Below, one piece after another: positions 15,001-23,325 of a DNA stretch of 37,336 bases. This DNA comes from CAZZKG01 sp964654825. Its GTDB lineage: Bacteria; Gemmatimonadota; CAZMKB01. The notes beneath the pieces were generated by a model that saw nothing but the letters and a program-made list of their open reading frames with translations, had not been told where the DNA came from and did no database searches. Location: contig CAZZKG010000037.1 of assembly GCA_964654825.1 (NCBI GenBank), positions 1 through 37,336 of the forward strand, in the 5' to 3' direction. Within the stretch, counting starts at the first letter, position 1, and every line of letters starts with the position of its first letter. A program made the translations under genes and the position numbers.

Positions 15001-17340
15001 GTGGCAGCCGGAAAGAAAAAGGGCAAAAAAAAGACCGGCCGGGTCAAAAAAGCCGAGGCGGAGACCCCGGCTGCCCCAGCCGGCAGGAAGAACTCTTCGA
15101 AATTCATTATCGTCTTTCTCCTGGTCGTCATTCTCCCGGGAATTTCCTACATTTACTTCTCCCGTGAGAAAGCATCCTCCGGCAATATCCTCCTCATCAC
15201 CCTGGACACGGTGAGGGCCGACCGGCTCCACTGTTATGATTACGAGACGATCAGCACTCCAAACATCGATCACCTTGCCGCCGGTGGAGTTCAGTTCGAA
15301 AACGCCATCGCACCAGCCCCCATGACGCTCCCCTCGCACGTGTCACTCCTCACCGGTCTCTATCCACTGGTTCACGGCGTTCATGACAATTCGATGTACA
15401 GGCTTTCGGACAGGGCCATCACTCTCGCCGAAATCATGCGGGACAACGGATACCGGACCGGAGCAGTAGTCGGAGCTTTCGTCCTCGACTCCAGCTACGG
15501 GCTAGACCAGGGATTCGGATACTACGATGACGAATTTCCCGATCCGGCTCTTCATTCGATGATGACCGTGACGTCCGATGAGGGAAACCGAGTCCGGATG
15601 AAAAAAGTGAATGAGCGTGACGCCGCATCCGTCACGGAGAAGGCCATCAACTGGCTCGACACAAATTCAGAACACGCCTTTTTCCTCTGGGTTCATTACT
15701 ACGATGCTCACTTCCCGTACCTGCCCCCTGCGCCGTTCTCGACCCGGTATGAGGGAGACGCCTACGCCGGAGAGATCGCCTCCATCGATCAGCAATTGGG
15801 ATTCATACTCGATGAACTCAGGGCGAAGGGCCTTCTCGATAAAACACTCATCGTACTCGTGGGGGACCACGGTGAGGCGTTGGGAGAACACGAGGAGAAA
15901 ACTCATGGAATCTTCATCTACGAATCATCCGTCAGGGTGCCGCTGATTCTTCACTATCCGGGGAGGCTCCCACCCGGTAAAAAAGTCAGTGCCACCGTGT
16001 CTCTCGTCGATGTTGTTCCCACCGTACTCGATCTCCTCGACATACATTCCGGGACGGATTTTGGCGGCCTGAGTCTGACTCACATTCTGGAAAATGATAC
16101 CAACGAAGAGCGGTTCGTTTTCTGTGAGAGCATGTTCCCCTATCTCAACTACGGCTGGAGTAAAATATTCGGCCTGAGGAGTGACCGATGGAAATACATA
16201 AAAACTCCTCATCCCGAGCTTTACGACATTTCACAGGATCCACACGAACTGAACAATCTCATCCAGCAGGAGAGCACTGTCGCCGTGAAGCTCGATTCGA
16301 TCCTCGTCAGGATGATTTCCAAAACCTCCGACGATGAGGCGAACCTGGCAGAGAGTGCGCGCCTCTCGGATGAGGACCGGGACAGGCTGCTCGCTCTCGG
16401 TTACATCACCGGGGTCCCCGCTGCCCGTGGAACAGCCTCCCTCAGAGACCCGAAGGAGATGATAAGATATCACAGGTTGATAACCGACGGAGAGCGGGCG
16501 ATGCAGGAAGGCCTGATCGACTCTGCGTTAACAATTTTCGATGAGATCGTGAAAGCGGATTCGACGAACGCTTACGTTCACAACATGATGGGTACGATCC
16601 GCTACCAGATGAAGGATATAGCCGGGGCCAGGGAGGAGTTTCAGAAGGCGATCGAGTACAACCCCGACATCGCGGTTGCATATCAGAACCTCGGGAATAT
16701 TCACTATCACAACCGGGAATTTCAGGAAGCTGCCTCGTATTACGAAAAGGCCGTCGAGCTCGACCCGAACGAACAGGAGTACTACATCGGTCTCGCCGGG
16801 ATATATGAAATACTCGGGGACAACGTAAAGGCGGAAGGCACTTACAGGAAAGCGATCGATCGGGGATACACGACTCCCCGGCTTCTTCTCACGTACGGCA
16901 AAACGCTCGTCAGGCTGGGTAGGTTCGAGGAGGCCCGTGAGTCATTCGAGGAAGCCGTCCGGGATGAACCCCGGTTTTCTCTCGCGTACAACGAGCTGGG
17001 CAACCTGATGGACAAAACGGGGAAACCCTCGGAAGCCGTGTCGATGTACACGAAGGCGATAACCATCAATCCGGCTCTGACCGCCCCCCGTTACAACCTG
17101 GCCCGTATTCTACTGCGAAGCGGAAAGAAAGATGAGGCGATCTCCGAACTGCTCGCGACCGTACGGATAAACCCTCTCCACACCGGAGCTCACTACCTTC
17201 TGGGCGAACTCTACTTTGAGAAGGGGGACGCGGCGAACGCGAAGGTGCATTATCATCGGTTTCTCGAACTGGAGACGAAAAACGAGACCGCCCGGCGGCA
17301 GGTCGAAGCCCGGCTGTCCGGATTGAAACTCGAGGAGTAG
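15001..17340 (+). CDS. membrane-anchored AlkP/sulfatase-superfamily enzyme with C-terminal TPRs
   Basis: A 779-residue protein. A very basic N-terminus (KKKGKKKTGRVKK) is followed by one membrane helix at about 34-53, leaving the rest outside the cytoplasm. Residues ~60-400 form an alkaline-phosphatase/sulfatase fold: LLITLDTVRADRL (metal Asp69), then PMTLPSHVSLLTGLYP, where the nucleophile position is Thr109 in T-L-P-S-H rather than the C/S-x-P-S-R needed for formylglycine. GDHGEALGEHEEKTHG (near 280) supplies the other metal ligands. Residues ~480-779 are about eight TPRs (YVHNMMGTIRYQMKDIAGAR and similar). The Thr nucleophile points to phospho-transfer or hydrolysis rather than a classic sulfatase. 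GTG start at 15001 is chosen because GGAGGTACAG precedes it and the promoter and hairpin lie just upstream. Confidence 0.85.
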   Translation: MAAGKKKGKKKTGRVKKAEAETPAAPAGRKNSSKFIIVFLLVVILPGISYIYFSREKASSGNILLITLDTVRADRLHCYDYETISTPNIDHLAAGGVQFENAIAPAPMTLPSHVSLLTGLYPLVHGVHDNSMYRLSDRAITLAEIMRDNGYRTGAVVGAFVLDSSYGLDQGFGYYDDEFPDPALHSMMTVTSDEGNRVRMKKVNERDAASVTEKAINWLDTNSEHAFFLWVHYYDAHFPYLPPAPFSTRYEGDAYAGEIASIDQQLGFILDELRAKGLLDKTLIVLVGDHGEALGEHEEKTHGIFIYESSVRVPLILHYPGRLPPGKKVSATVSLVDVVPTVLDLLDIHSGTDFGGLSLTHILENDTNEERFVFCESMFPYLNYGWSKIFGLRSDRWKYIKTPHPELYDISQDPHELNNLIQQESTVAVKLDSILVRMISKTSDDEANLAESARLSDEDRDRLLALGYITGVPAARGTASLRDPKEMIRYHRLITDGERAMQEGLIDSALTIFDEIVKADSTNAYVHNMMGTIRYQMKDIAGAREEFQKAIEYNPDIAVAYQNLGNIHYHNREFQEAASYYEKAVELDPNEQEYYIGLAGIYEILGDNVKAEGTYRKAIDRGYTTPRLLLTYGKTLVRLGRFEEARESFEEAVRDEPRFSLAYNELGNLMDKTGKPSEAVSMYTKAITINPALTAPRYNLARILLRSGKKDEAISELLATVRINPLHTGAHYLLGELYFEKGDAANAKVHYHRFLELETKNETARRQVEARLSGLKLEE

Positions 17341-17437
17341 ATCATTAAGAGAGAATTATTCAAAGGAGATACGCTGTTCACTCATACTCGCTGGTTTCTC
17401 ACTTTCAGACGGAACAGGGGCCCTTTCAACCTGACGA

Positions 17438-20182
17438 TCACTTCACCATTATCATCTTCCTCACTCCGGTAAATCCACCCGATCTAATCATGCTGAAATA
17501 GATCCCGGAGGACATCTTTTCTCCAGCGTCACTTTTCCCATCCCACACAATTCGATGACTTCCGGGTACGAGGTCCTCATCGATGAGCGTCTTCACTTTT
17601 CTGCCGCGGAGATCATAGATAGTGAGATTAACCTTCTGTGTGATGCCGGAATTCCCGGGGATGTCGAATACAATCGTGGTGGAAGGATTGAACGGGTTCG
17701 GATAATTTTGAAAGAGACCGAAAGATTTCGGCATCGATCCGGTATCACTCTGATCCCCTTCTCTGTCTGTGGAGACCTGTGAATCTTCCCCACCCCCGAA
17801 CGTCCCAATGTCGCTCCTGATCGCTCCAAGTCCCCGTGTACAATCCAGAACGAGATCCTCGATGGCGGGATCGCCGGCGTCTATACAGGGAGAGTCCGCG
17901 GTGTCGCCGCAGGCAGTGGCCATCAGGTGGTAATCCCCGGCACCGGCATCCCGGAATATAGGATCGGCGTCGATCATCCCCGGCCCCCAGTCGAAACTCG
18001 CACTTTCACTGACGAATACCGAGTCCTGTCCACCTTCGGCGTCAGAATAGCTGATCGTGAGTGCAGAGCTGTCTTCGACGCTCATCTCCTGGCCGACCGG
18101 TGCATCGTTGCCCCAGAGGATCGTGTTCGTCACCGTCGGCGTGGAAACGGAACGGGAAGAGATGCCGCCCCCGGACCCGGCGGAGTTGCCGGTAATGGTA
18201 TTATTCAGAATGATCGGTGAGGATTCATCCCCGCAGAAGAGTCCTCCGCCCGCACCGCCTGCGGTATTACCTTCGATCGTGGTACTCGAGATCTCGGGGG
18301 AGGAGTCATCGCAGATGATGCCGCCGCCTTCCATTGTCGCCTCGTTTCCACTCACTACGCAGTCTCTGATCACCGGGGAAGATGCTTCCCTGCAGGCGAT
18401 CCCGCCTCCACGGGTGTGGGCGTAGCTACCCGTGATCGCGCAATTCGAGATCGTCGGAGACGAGGCGTTCTCGCATAAAACACCGGCTCCATAGGCATCG
18501 ACGACAAAACCCTTTGTTATCGTCACCCCGGAAAGGGCACTCGTCGAATCTTCCCCCGAGTGAAAGTAAAAACCCCTTCCCAGTGAATCGGCGTCCACGA
18601 TGGTGGAAGCAACAACGGTGGAATCTTCCGGATCGGTGCTTCTCACGGTGATTGCCTTGCCAGTGAAATCGATCCCGTGTTCGTGGTACGTCCCCGGCCT
18701 GACGATGATGGTATTGCCATCAACCGAGGCGTCGATCGCCTCCTGGATCGTGAGATAATTGTCGGGCACATAGAGATCGGTTGTTATGCGTCCGTAGTAA
18801 ACGTCCTGTTCTCCGTTGAACGTCGCTGCATACGCAATATGAGCTTCTGTTTCGTAGGAGATCATGTCAAAGTAATCCCCCATCTTATCCTGCTGGGGCC
18901 ACCCCACGTGTGGATCGAACGAGTCCGTCAGCCGTTCGTTCGTCGACCAGGTAGCCCCCGCATCCACCGAGTAAGAGTAATAGAGTGATGAGTAGTAACC
19001 ACCCGGGTCATCGCGGGTGTCGAGCCAGATCACGTCAATGCGTCCGTTGGGAGCGACCGACATGGTTCCAAACCACTGGTAGGCGTCGTTGCCCGGATCA
19101 TCATTGACCCTGACAGGTGAACTCCATGTCAACCCTCCGTCGGTACTTCTCGTAAACATGACATCGAGTGGATCGGAAGTGGAAAACCGATCCACCGAGC
19201 AGAGGAAATAGACATTTCCACGGGACCAGCTCTGGGAATTATCTACCGCGATCCAGGCCTGCCCGAGGAGCCCGCCCGGGTTGGGACCACCACCAAACCC
19301 GTAATCGCCGTCCAGATCGACCGGCGTGGAGAAATCCCATGTCACGGACTGGCCGGGATCCTGAGCACCGCTGGATTTTGCCACAACGAAACTGCCGCCG
19401 CCTATATAAAGCTCGCCGTCCGGACCCACGGCGAGTGTTCCCCAGAACGGATCGTCCGGAATCGTTATACATTCTTCGTAACTGGCCCCCCCATCGATCG
19501 AGCGGGTGAAAAAACCCGGATAGCAGTAACTGTACGAACTCGTCCAGTACGCGTAAATGTTACCATCACCGATTCCACCTGTTTTGTCGATAACCATCCA
19601 CTGTTTGTCTCCTCCCCAGGCGAATGTGCCGGTATCCCACGTGACGCCACCGTCTGTCGATTTGAACACATTGCAGAAGAAATCCTCATTCTGGAATGTC
19701 AGGCTGTTGTAGTAGAAAGTACCCTGGGAGTCGGAATCGAGGACCGGATCGGAGCGGAATATCCCGGGTTCTATAACACCTGGGAATGTCCAAGTCCGGC
19801 CGCCATCTGTCGTGTACCCGTATCCGGCCTGGCGGAAACTGCTCTGGATCGTTTCGAACTGACGCCACCCGATAGCCATCTTCAAATTTCCGGTCGGATC
19901 GACGGCTATGGAAGGTTCGTTGGCGGCGTCACCGACGACGTTCGCGCCGACGACATCCACATTCACCTGGGTAGTAAAAAACCTTGGAGACACCGATTGA
20001 TAGGCGGGGGAAGTCTGCCGGTCTTCCAGCGGCATGGGGACATATTCACCTTCGGGAATCTCGAGACGGTCTGTAGGTTGAGGGTGTCGTGCCGGGCTTC
20101 TTTCTGTTTTCCCGGTGGGGGCGAAAGCCTGCAGCATCAGAAAAGCTAGAATAACCGGATATATCAGCCTGCGTTCGAACAT
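17438..20182 (-). CDS. secreted BNR/beta-helix protein with FlgD-type C-terminal domain
   Basis: A 914-residue exported protein. Residues 1-22 are a signal peptide. Residues ~85-465 form a sialidase-like beta-propeller with five Asp-boxes: TTDGGRTW (124-131), STDGGVTW (175-182), SIDGGASY (228-235), STDGGLTW (346-353) and SVDAGATW (405-412). Residues ~470-730 form a right-handed beta-helix, starting YLTIQEAIDASVDGNTIIV and running through repeats of the SSPTISNCAI / GGGI type. The last ~85 residues (FGLFQNYPNPFNPSTTI, then LRGRKVKTL and a closing RKMIMVK) are a FlgD-like domain, the type often found on surface or type IX-like secreted proteins in FCB bacteria. No sialidase catalytic residues are evident, so a structural or binding role is likely. 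A clear GGGAGG lies before the ATG. Confidence 0.85.
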   Translation of the reverse strand: MFERRLIYPVILAFLMLQAFAPTGKTERSPARHPQPTDRLEIPEGEYVPMPLEDRQTSPAYQSVSPRFFTTQVNVDVVGANVVGDAANEPSIAVDPTGNLKMAIGWRQFETIQSSFRQAGYGYTTDGGRTWTFPGVIEPGIFRSDPVLDSDSQGTFYYNSLTFQNEDFFCNVFKSTDGGVTWDTGTFAWGGDKQWMVIDKTGGIGDGNIYAYWTSSYSYCYPGFFTRSIDGGASYEECITIPDDPFWGTLAVGPDGELYIGGGSFVVAKSSGAQDPGQSVTWDFSTPVDLDGDYGFGGGPNPGGLLGQAWIAVDNSQSWSRGNVYFLCSVDRFSTSDPLDVMFTRSTDGGLTWSSPVRVNDDPGNDAYQWFGTMSVAPNGRIDVIWLDTRDDPGGYYSSLYYSYSVDAGATWSTNERLTDSFDPHVGWPQQDKMGDYFDMISYETEAHIAYAATFNGEQDVYYGRITTDLYVPDNYLTIQEAIDASVDGNTIIVRPGTYHEHGIDFTGKAITVRSTDPEDSTVVASTIVDADSLGRGFYFHSGEDSTSALSGVTITKGFVVDAYGAGVLCENASSPTISNCAITGSYAHTRGGGIACREASSPVIRDCVVSGNEATMEGGGIICDDSSPEISSTTIEGNTAGGAGGGLFCGDESSPIILNNTITGNSAGSGGGISSRSVSTPTVTNTILWGNDAPVGQEMSVEDSSALTISYSDAEGGQDSVFVSESASFDWGPGMIDADPIFRDAGAGDYHLMATACGDTADSPCIDAGDPAIEDLVLDCTRGLGAIRSDIGTFGGGEDSQVSTDREGDQSDTGSMPKSFGLFQNYPNPFNPSTTIVFDIPGNSGITQKVNLTIYDLRGRKVKTLIDEDLVPGSHRIVWDGKSDAGEKMSSGIYFSMIRSGGFTGVRKMIMVK

Positions 20183-20328
20183 TTCTGGTCCTCCCGTGAG
20201 GGATTATTGTTCAGTTGCTCGTTACATGACTCATCAGAAATTCTGTAACATAACATGTCACGGGATACCTCACGACGAATCGAGATTCTTCCGCCAGGGG
20301 TGATCCACGGGACGCCTTTTTCCACCTG

Positions 20329-20357
20329 ATTATAGTGCTGCCGGGGAGGTGTGTCAA
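20329..20357 (-). promoter_or_regulatory. perfect consensus promoter for the BNR/beta-helix gene
   Basis: On the minus strand: TTGACA (20352-20357), 17-bp spacer, TATAAT (20329-20334). Transcription would start near 20322, a leader of about 140 bases before the ATG at 20182. The leader shows no T-rich hairpin. Confidence 0.78.
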
Positions 20358-20406
20358 TCAGTATCATCGGAATGACCTCCGAACATGGACAGCGAAATGC
20401 AGCCTG

Positions 20407-20435
20407 TTGACAGTTCTCCCTTCTGTTCGTATCAT
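20407..20435 (+). promoter_or_regulatory. promoter for the beta-CASP hydrolase gene
   Basis: TTGACA (20407-20412), 17-bp spacer, TATCAT (20430-20435). It is back-to-back with the minus-strand promoter at 20329-20357. Start near 20442, leader about 84 bases. Confidence 0.65.
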
Positions 20436-20525
20436 CAAGGGGACAAGTGCTCCGGATCGGTGTCCATAGTACGAAAACGCAATATGCGCTCTACAAGTTA
20501 TCGATGCTACAAGAAAGGGGAAACG

Positions 20526-21935
20526 ATGAAAATTACATTCTTCGGTGCAGCCAGGACCGTGACGGGTTCGCAACACCTGATCGAAGTGAATGGGCACAGA
20601 ATACTTCTTGATTGCGGGCTGTTCCAGGGAAAACGCAAAGAAGCCTATGAGCTCAACCGTCAGGGGACCTGTGAAGCAAAATCCGTCGACATCCTCATTC
20701 TCTCTCATGCGCATATCGACCATTCCGGAAACATCCCGAGCCTGGTAAAAAACGGTTTTACCGGTGATATCATATGCACACCTGCCACCCGTGATCTCTG
20801 CGCGATCATGCTGATGGACAGCGCTCATATCCAGGAAAAAGACGTCGAGTATGTCAACCGCTCTCGAAGGAAGAAGGGGAAAAATCTTTTCGAACCGCTC
20901 TACACCCAGGATGATGTCGTCACCGCTCTGCAGTATTTTACGGGGATGGCTTATAATCGAAGAAGGCAAATCCTTCCCGGTGTGCACCTCACATTCGTCG
21001 ATGCAGGGCACATGCTCGGCAGCGCGAGCGTAGTACTGGACATCGAGAATGAAAATTCAGCCGGAGAGGTACGGTTCGTTTTCAGCGGTGATCTCGGACA
21101 ACCCGGTATCCCCATCATAAAAAATCCGACCCCGGTTCTTGACGGCGCAGACGTTCTCCTCATCGAGAGCACCTACGGAAATCGGTATCACCCTGCTTAC
21201 CAGGAGGCTGAGAAGGAGCTGGCTCGCATTGTTCAGGGCGCCTGTCGAAGCGGTGGTGTTCTGCTGATCCCGGCGTTCGCCGTAGGCCGGACACAACAGA
21301 TCGTCTATGCGATGCACAAGCTATTCAATGACAAAAAAGTCCCGGACATCCCTATCTATGTGGACAGCCCCCTGGCGACCCGGGCTACTGAAGTTTTTCG
21401 GCTTCACCCGGAAACCTACGATGCAGAGATCCGTGATTTCATCCTCCACGACGATGACAGTAACCCCTTCGGTTTCGCGAGCCTCCGCTACACGCGATCA
21501 GTGGAGGAATCCAAGCAACTGAATTCTCTTCGAAAACCCGCAGTCATCATCAGTGCCAGCGGAATGATGGAAGGGGGGCGCATACTCCACCACATGAAGA
21601 ATCGAATCTCCAATTCCCGTAACACCATTCTGATCACAGGATGGCAGGCACCACACACACTGGGCAGGAGGCTGATAGAAAAAGATCCCGTTGTCAAAAT
21701 TTATGGTGAAGAGCACCCGGTCAATGCGCGAGTGGAAGTGCTCACCGGCCTCAGTGGCCACGGCGATCGCGGAGATCTGATCACATGGGCCGGTGCCATG
21801 AAGAAAAAGCCGGATAGGACTTTTGTCATTCACGGTGAGGAAGAAGCTGCGACCGCCCTTGCAGAGGGGCTCGAGGAGGAGTGCGGGTTCCCGCGGACGG
21901 AAGTTCCCAGAATGAGACAGAGCTTTACCCTGTAA
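20526..21935 (+). CDS. beta-CASP metallo-hydrolase (RNA-processing exonuclease type)
   Basis: A 469-residue MBL-fold enzyme of the YSH1/CPSF73-like 'RNA specificity domain' group, expected to cut or degrade RNA in the cytoplasm using two zinc ions. Motifs: HAHIDH at 61-66 (zinc ligands), DAGHMLGSA near 160, SGDLGQPGIP near 185, then the beta-CASP domain with IPAFAVGRTQ, SGMMEGGRILHHM and the C-terminal GLSGHGDRGDL. I place the start at the ATG at 20526, where MKITFFGAARTVTGS begins the usual MBL strand and GAAAGGGGAAACG precedes it; an ATG at 20385 would add 47 unrelated residues. It has its own promoter and a strong terminator and so is a single-gene unit. Whether RNA is the true substrate is family inference. 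Confidence 0.93.
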   Translation: MKITFFGAARTVTGSQHLIEVNGHRILLDCGLFQGKRKEAYELNRQGTCEAKSVDILILSHAHIDHSGNIPSLVKNGFTGDIICTPATRDLCAIMLMDSAHIQEKDVEYVNRSRRKKGKNLFEPLYTQDDVVTALQYFTGMAYNRRRQILPGVHLTFVDAGHMLGSASVVLDIENENSAGEVRFVFSGDLGQPGIPIIKNPTPVLDGADVLLIESTYGNRYHPAYQEAEKELARIVQGACRSGGVLLIPAFAVGRTQQIVYAMHKLFNDKKVPDIPIYVDSPLATRATEVFRLHPETYDAEIRDFILHDDDSNPFGFASLRYTRSVEESKQLNSLRKPAVIISASGMMEGGRILHHMKNRISNSRNTILITGWQAPHTLGRRLIEKDPVVKIYGEEHPVNARVEVLTGLSGHGDRGDLITWAGAMKKKPDRTFVIHGEEEAATALAEGLEEECGFPRTEVPRMRQSFTL

Positions 21936-21938
21936 GTC

Positions 21939-21971
21939 GAAGCCCCCTGTGTTTGAGCAGCAGGGGGCTTC
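21939..21971 (+). terminator. rho-independent terminator after the beta-CASP gene
   Basis: An 11-bp stem GAAGCCCCCTG (21939-21949) / CAGGGGGCTTC (21961-21971) with an 11-base loop, followed by TTCGTTCC. It begins four bases after the stop codon. The minus-strand neighbour also ends close by at 22001, but its side has no T run. Confidence 0.8.
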
Positions 21972-22000
21972 TTCGTTCCCGGTCGCAGGGTGTCCCCGGA

Positions 22001-23083
22001 TTACGGTTTCAGACCGTTCTCGGTCGAATCGGCTTCACTGATGAGGGAAACCTCACCGCCGGCTTCAGCGGATTCGAGCTCATCTTTCGATGCCACCGTC
22101 TCAATCCAGCCGTTGATCTCGTCACCGAAACCGAGAGCCAGTGATTCGAGGTCGATCGGTTCGACAGCCGGCTCATAGACCACACTCTCGATACGACCTA
22201 AATTGAGAGAAGCCTTCTCATACGCTCCGTCGAGATCAGTAGCCGCAGTGTAGGCCTGTCCGGCGGACCGGTAGTGCCCGGTTCTCTCGAGTGCCATCCC
22301 AAGGTTGTTCTGAAAGATTGCGATGTCATCTCTCAGTTCAACAGCCCGGGCAAGGGGAGGCAGCGCATCGGCGAACAATTCCTCCTCGATGTAGATCAAA
22401 CCCAGGTTGTTCATCGACCAGGCGTCCCGGTTGTCCATCAGTATGGCCTGGCGATAGGCTCCAATGGCTTCTTCCAGCAATCCCAGCTGGTGATATGCTC
22501 TCCCCTGGAGGCGATAGGCGACGTTCGACTCCGGATCGATCTCCAGTGCCACGTCGATTTTTGCCAGTGCTTCTTTGGGCCTGTCCGCTTCCAGGAGAAC
22601 CCGGCTCCAATTGAGCCAGCTCTTCACGTGGAGCGGGTCGAGCTCCAGTGTCTGCTCGAACGCTTCTTCGGCTTTTTCATAATTTCCGGATTTCCAGGCC
22701 GACAGGCCCAGCATGTAGAAACCCCAGGGGTTCTGACTCTTGTGACCGGTGTACTGAGTGAACAGGTTGACGGCTTCGTCGTACCGCTTTTCGGTAAAAG
22801 CTTTCTCCGCTTCTTCGTACGTGACTTCCTCCGGTGGCTCAGGGAGCACAACGGCCGTCTTCACCGGTTTCTCAGGCTGAGAGTCAAACGATTTCTCGAT
22901 AGCGGGAGGAGGTGTCGGAGCCACCCTCTCTGTAGTGTTTCGTTTCTCGATCGTCTTGAGGTCAACGATCGCCCCGGTTCCCTCTTTTTCACTGCATCCC
23001 GCCGAGATAACAAACAGCGCCAGCAGGGTACCGGCAGTGATACTCCGGACCTTCTTTTCTCTGATTACTCTGTGATACAACAT
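22001..23083 (-). CDS. TPR lipoprotein
   Basis: A 360-residue exported lipoprotein. The signal peptide ends in the lipobox VISAGC with Cys30 as the lipidation site. Residues ~35-85 are a proline- and glutamate-rich linker (PTPPPAIEK, VVLPEPPEEV). Residues ~88-300 hold about six TPR units (AEKAFTEKRYDEAVNLFTQY; GNYEKAEEAFEQTLELDP; LLEEAIGAYRQAILMDNR; GHYRSAGQAYTAATDLDG), and an acidic C-terminus follows. Such proteins usually scaffold envelope complexes or assist assembly in the periplasm. The ATG at 23083 follows AAAGGAGGTCTCAT. A sigma-54-type site lies upstream, and the sigma-54 response regulator gene ends 242 bases upstream, so this may be a direct target of that regulator. Confidence 0.85.
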   Translation of the reverse strand: MLYHRVIREKKVRSITAGTLLALFVISAGCSEKEGTGAIVDLKTIEKRNTTERVAPTPPPAIEKSFDSQPEKPVKTAVVLPEPPEEVTYEEAEKAFTEKRYDEAVNLFTQYTGHKSQNPWGFYMLGLSAWKSGNYEKAEEAFEQTLELDPLHVKSWLNWSRVLLEADRPKEALAKIDVALEIDPESNVAYRLQGRAYHQLGLLEEAIGAYRQAILMDNRDAWSMNNLGLIYIEEELFADALPPLARAVELRDDIAIFQNNLGMALERTGHYRSAGQAYTAATDLDGAYEKASLNLGRIESVVYEPAVEPIDLESLALGFGDEINGWIETVASKDELESAEAGGEVSLISEADSTENGLKP

Positions 23084-23159
23084 ATGAGACCTCCTTTCGC
23101 GGTGGTGCCCGTATGGGCTTGCTGCCTTCTGTTATCTACCTGCCCCGTGTGTGTATAAG

Positions 23160-23174
23160 GCAAGTGAGGGGCCA
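23160..23174 (-). promoter_or_regulatory. sigma-54-like promoter for the TPR lipoprotein gene
   Basis: On the minus strand TGGCCCCTCACTTGC: TGGC at -24, TTGC at -12, GG-N10-GC spacing kept. Transcription would begin near 23148, a leader of about 65 bases. A dyad TGGATA (23189-23194) / TATCCA (23203-23208) just upstream could bind the activator. Confidence 0.5.
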
Positions 23175-23188
23175 CCCGGAGGCAGAAT

Positions 23189-23208
23189 TGGATAATATCT
23201 CGTATCCA
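23189..23208. promoter_or_regulatory. dyad upstream of the TPR lipoprotein promoter
   Basis: TGGATA and TATCCA, 8 bases apart, about 50 bases upstream of the inferred start. A candidate enhancer-protein site, although closer to the promoter than usual for sigma-54 activators. Confidence 0.35.
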
Positions 23209-23325
23209 CATGTAATAAAAGGAGTTAAGAGAAGAGAACGTCAACGACAAGGAGTTCTTCATAACCTGATTGTGTACGCACGGACACGTGCCGGAACGAG
23301 TGATGTGTTCAAACGGACACAAGAA

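Noticed and set aside
20364..21011. 215-codon minus-strand frame opposite the beta-CASP hydrolase
   Set aside because: Overlaps the HAHIDH-bearing gene and both promoters; no domain.
22274..23158. 294-codon open frame on the plus strand opposite the TPR lipoprotein gene
   Set aside because: It is a mirror of a well-supported lipoprotein gene; the peptide is low-complexity, Arg/Pro-rich and resembles no family.
23211..23244. TTGACG and TTTTAT-like boxes on the minus strand as a sigma-70 promoter for the TPR lipoprotein
   Set aside because: The -35 fits but the -10 is weak with an 18-bp spacer; the sigma-54-like site nearer the gene fits better.
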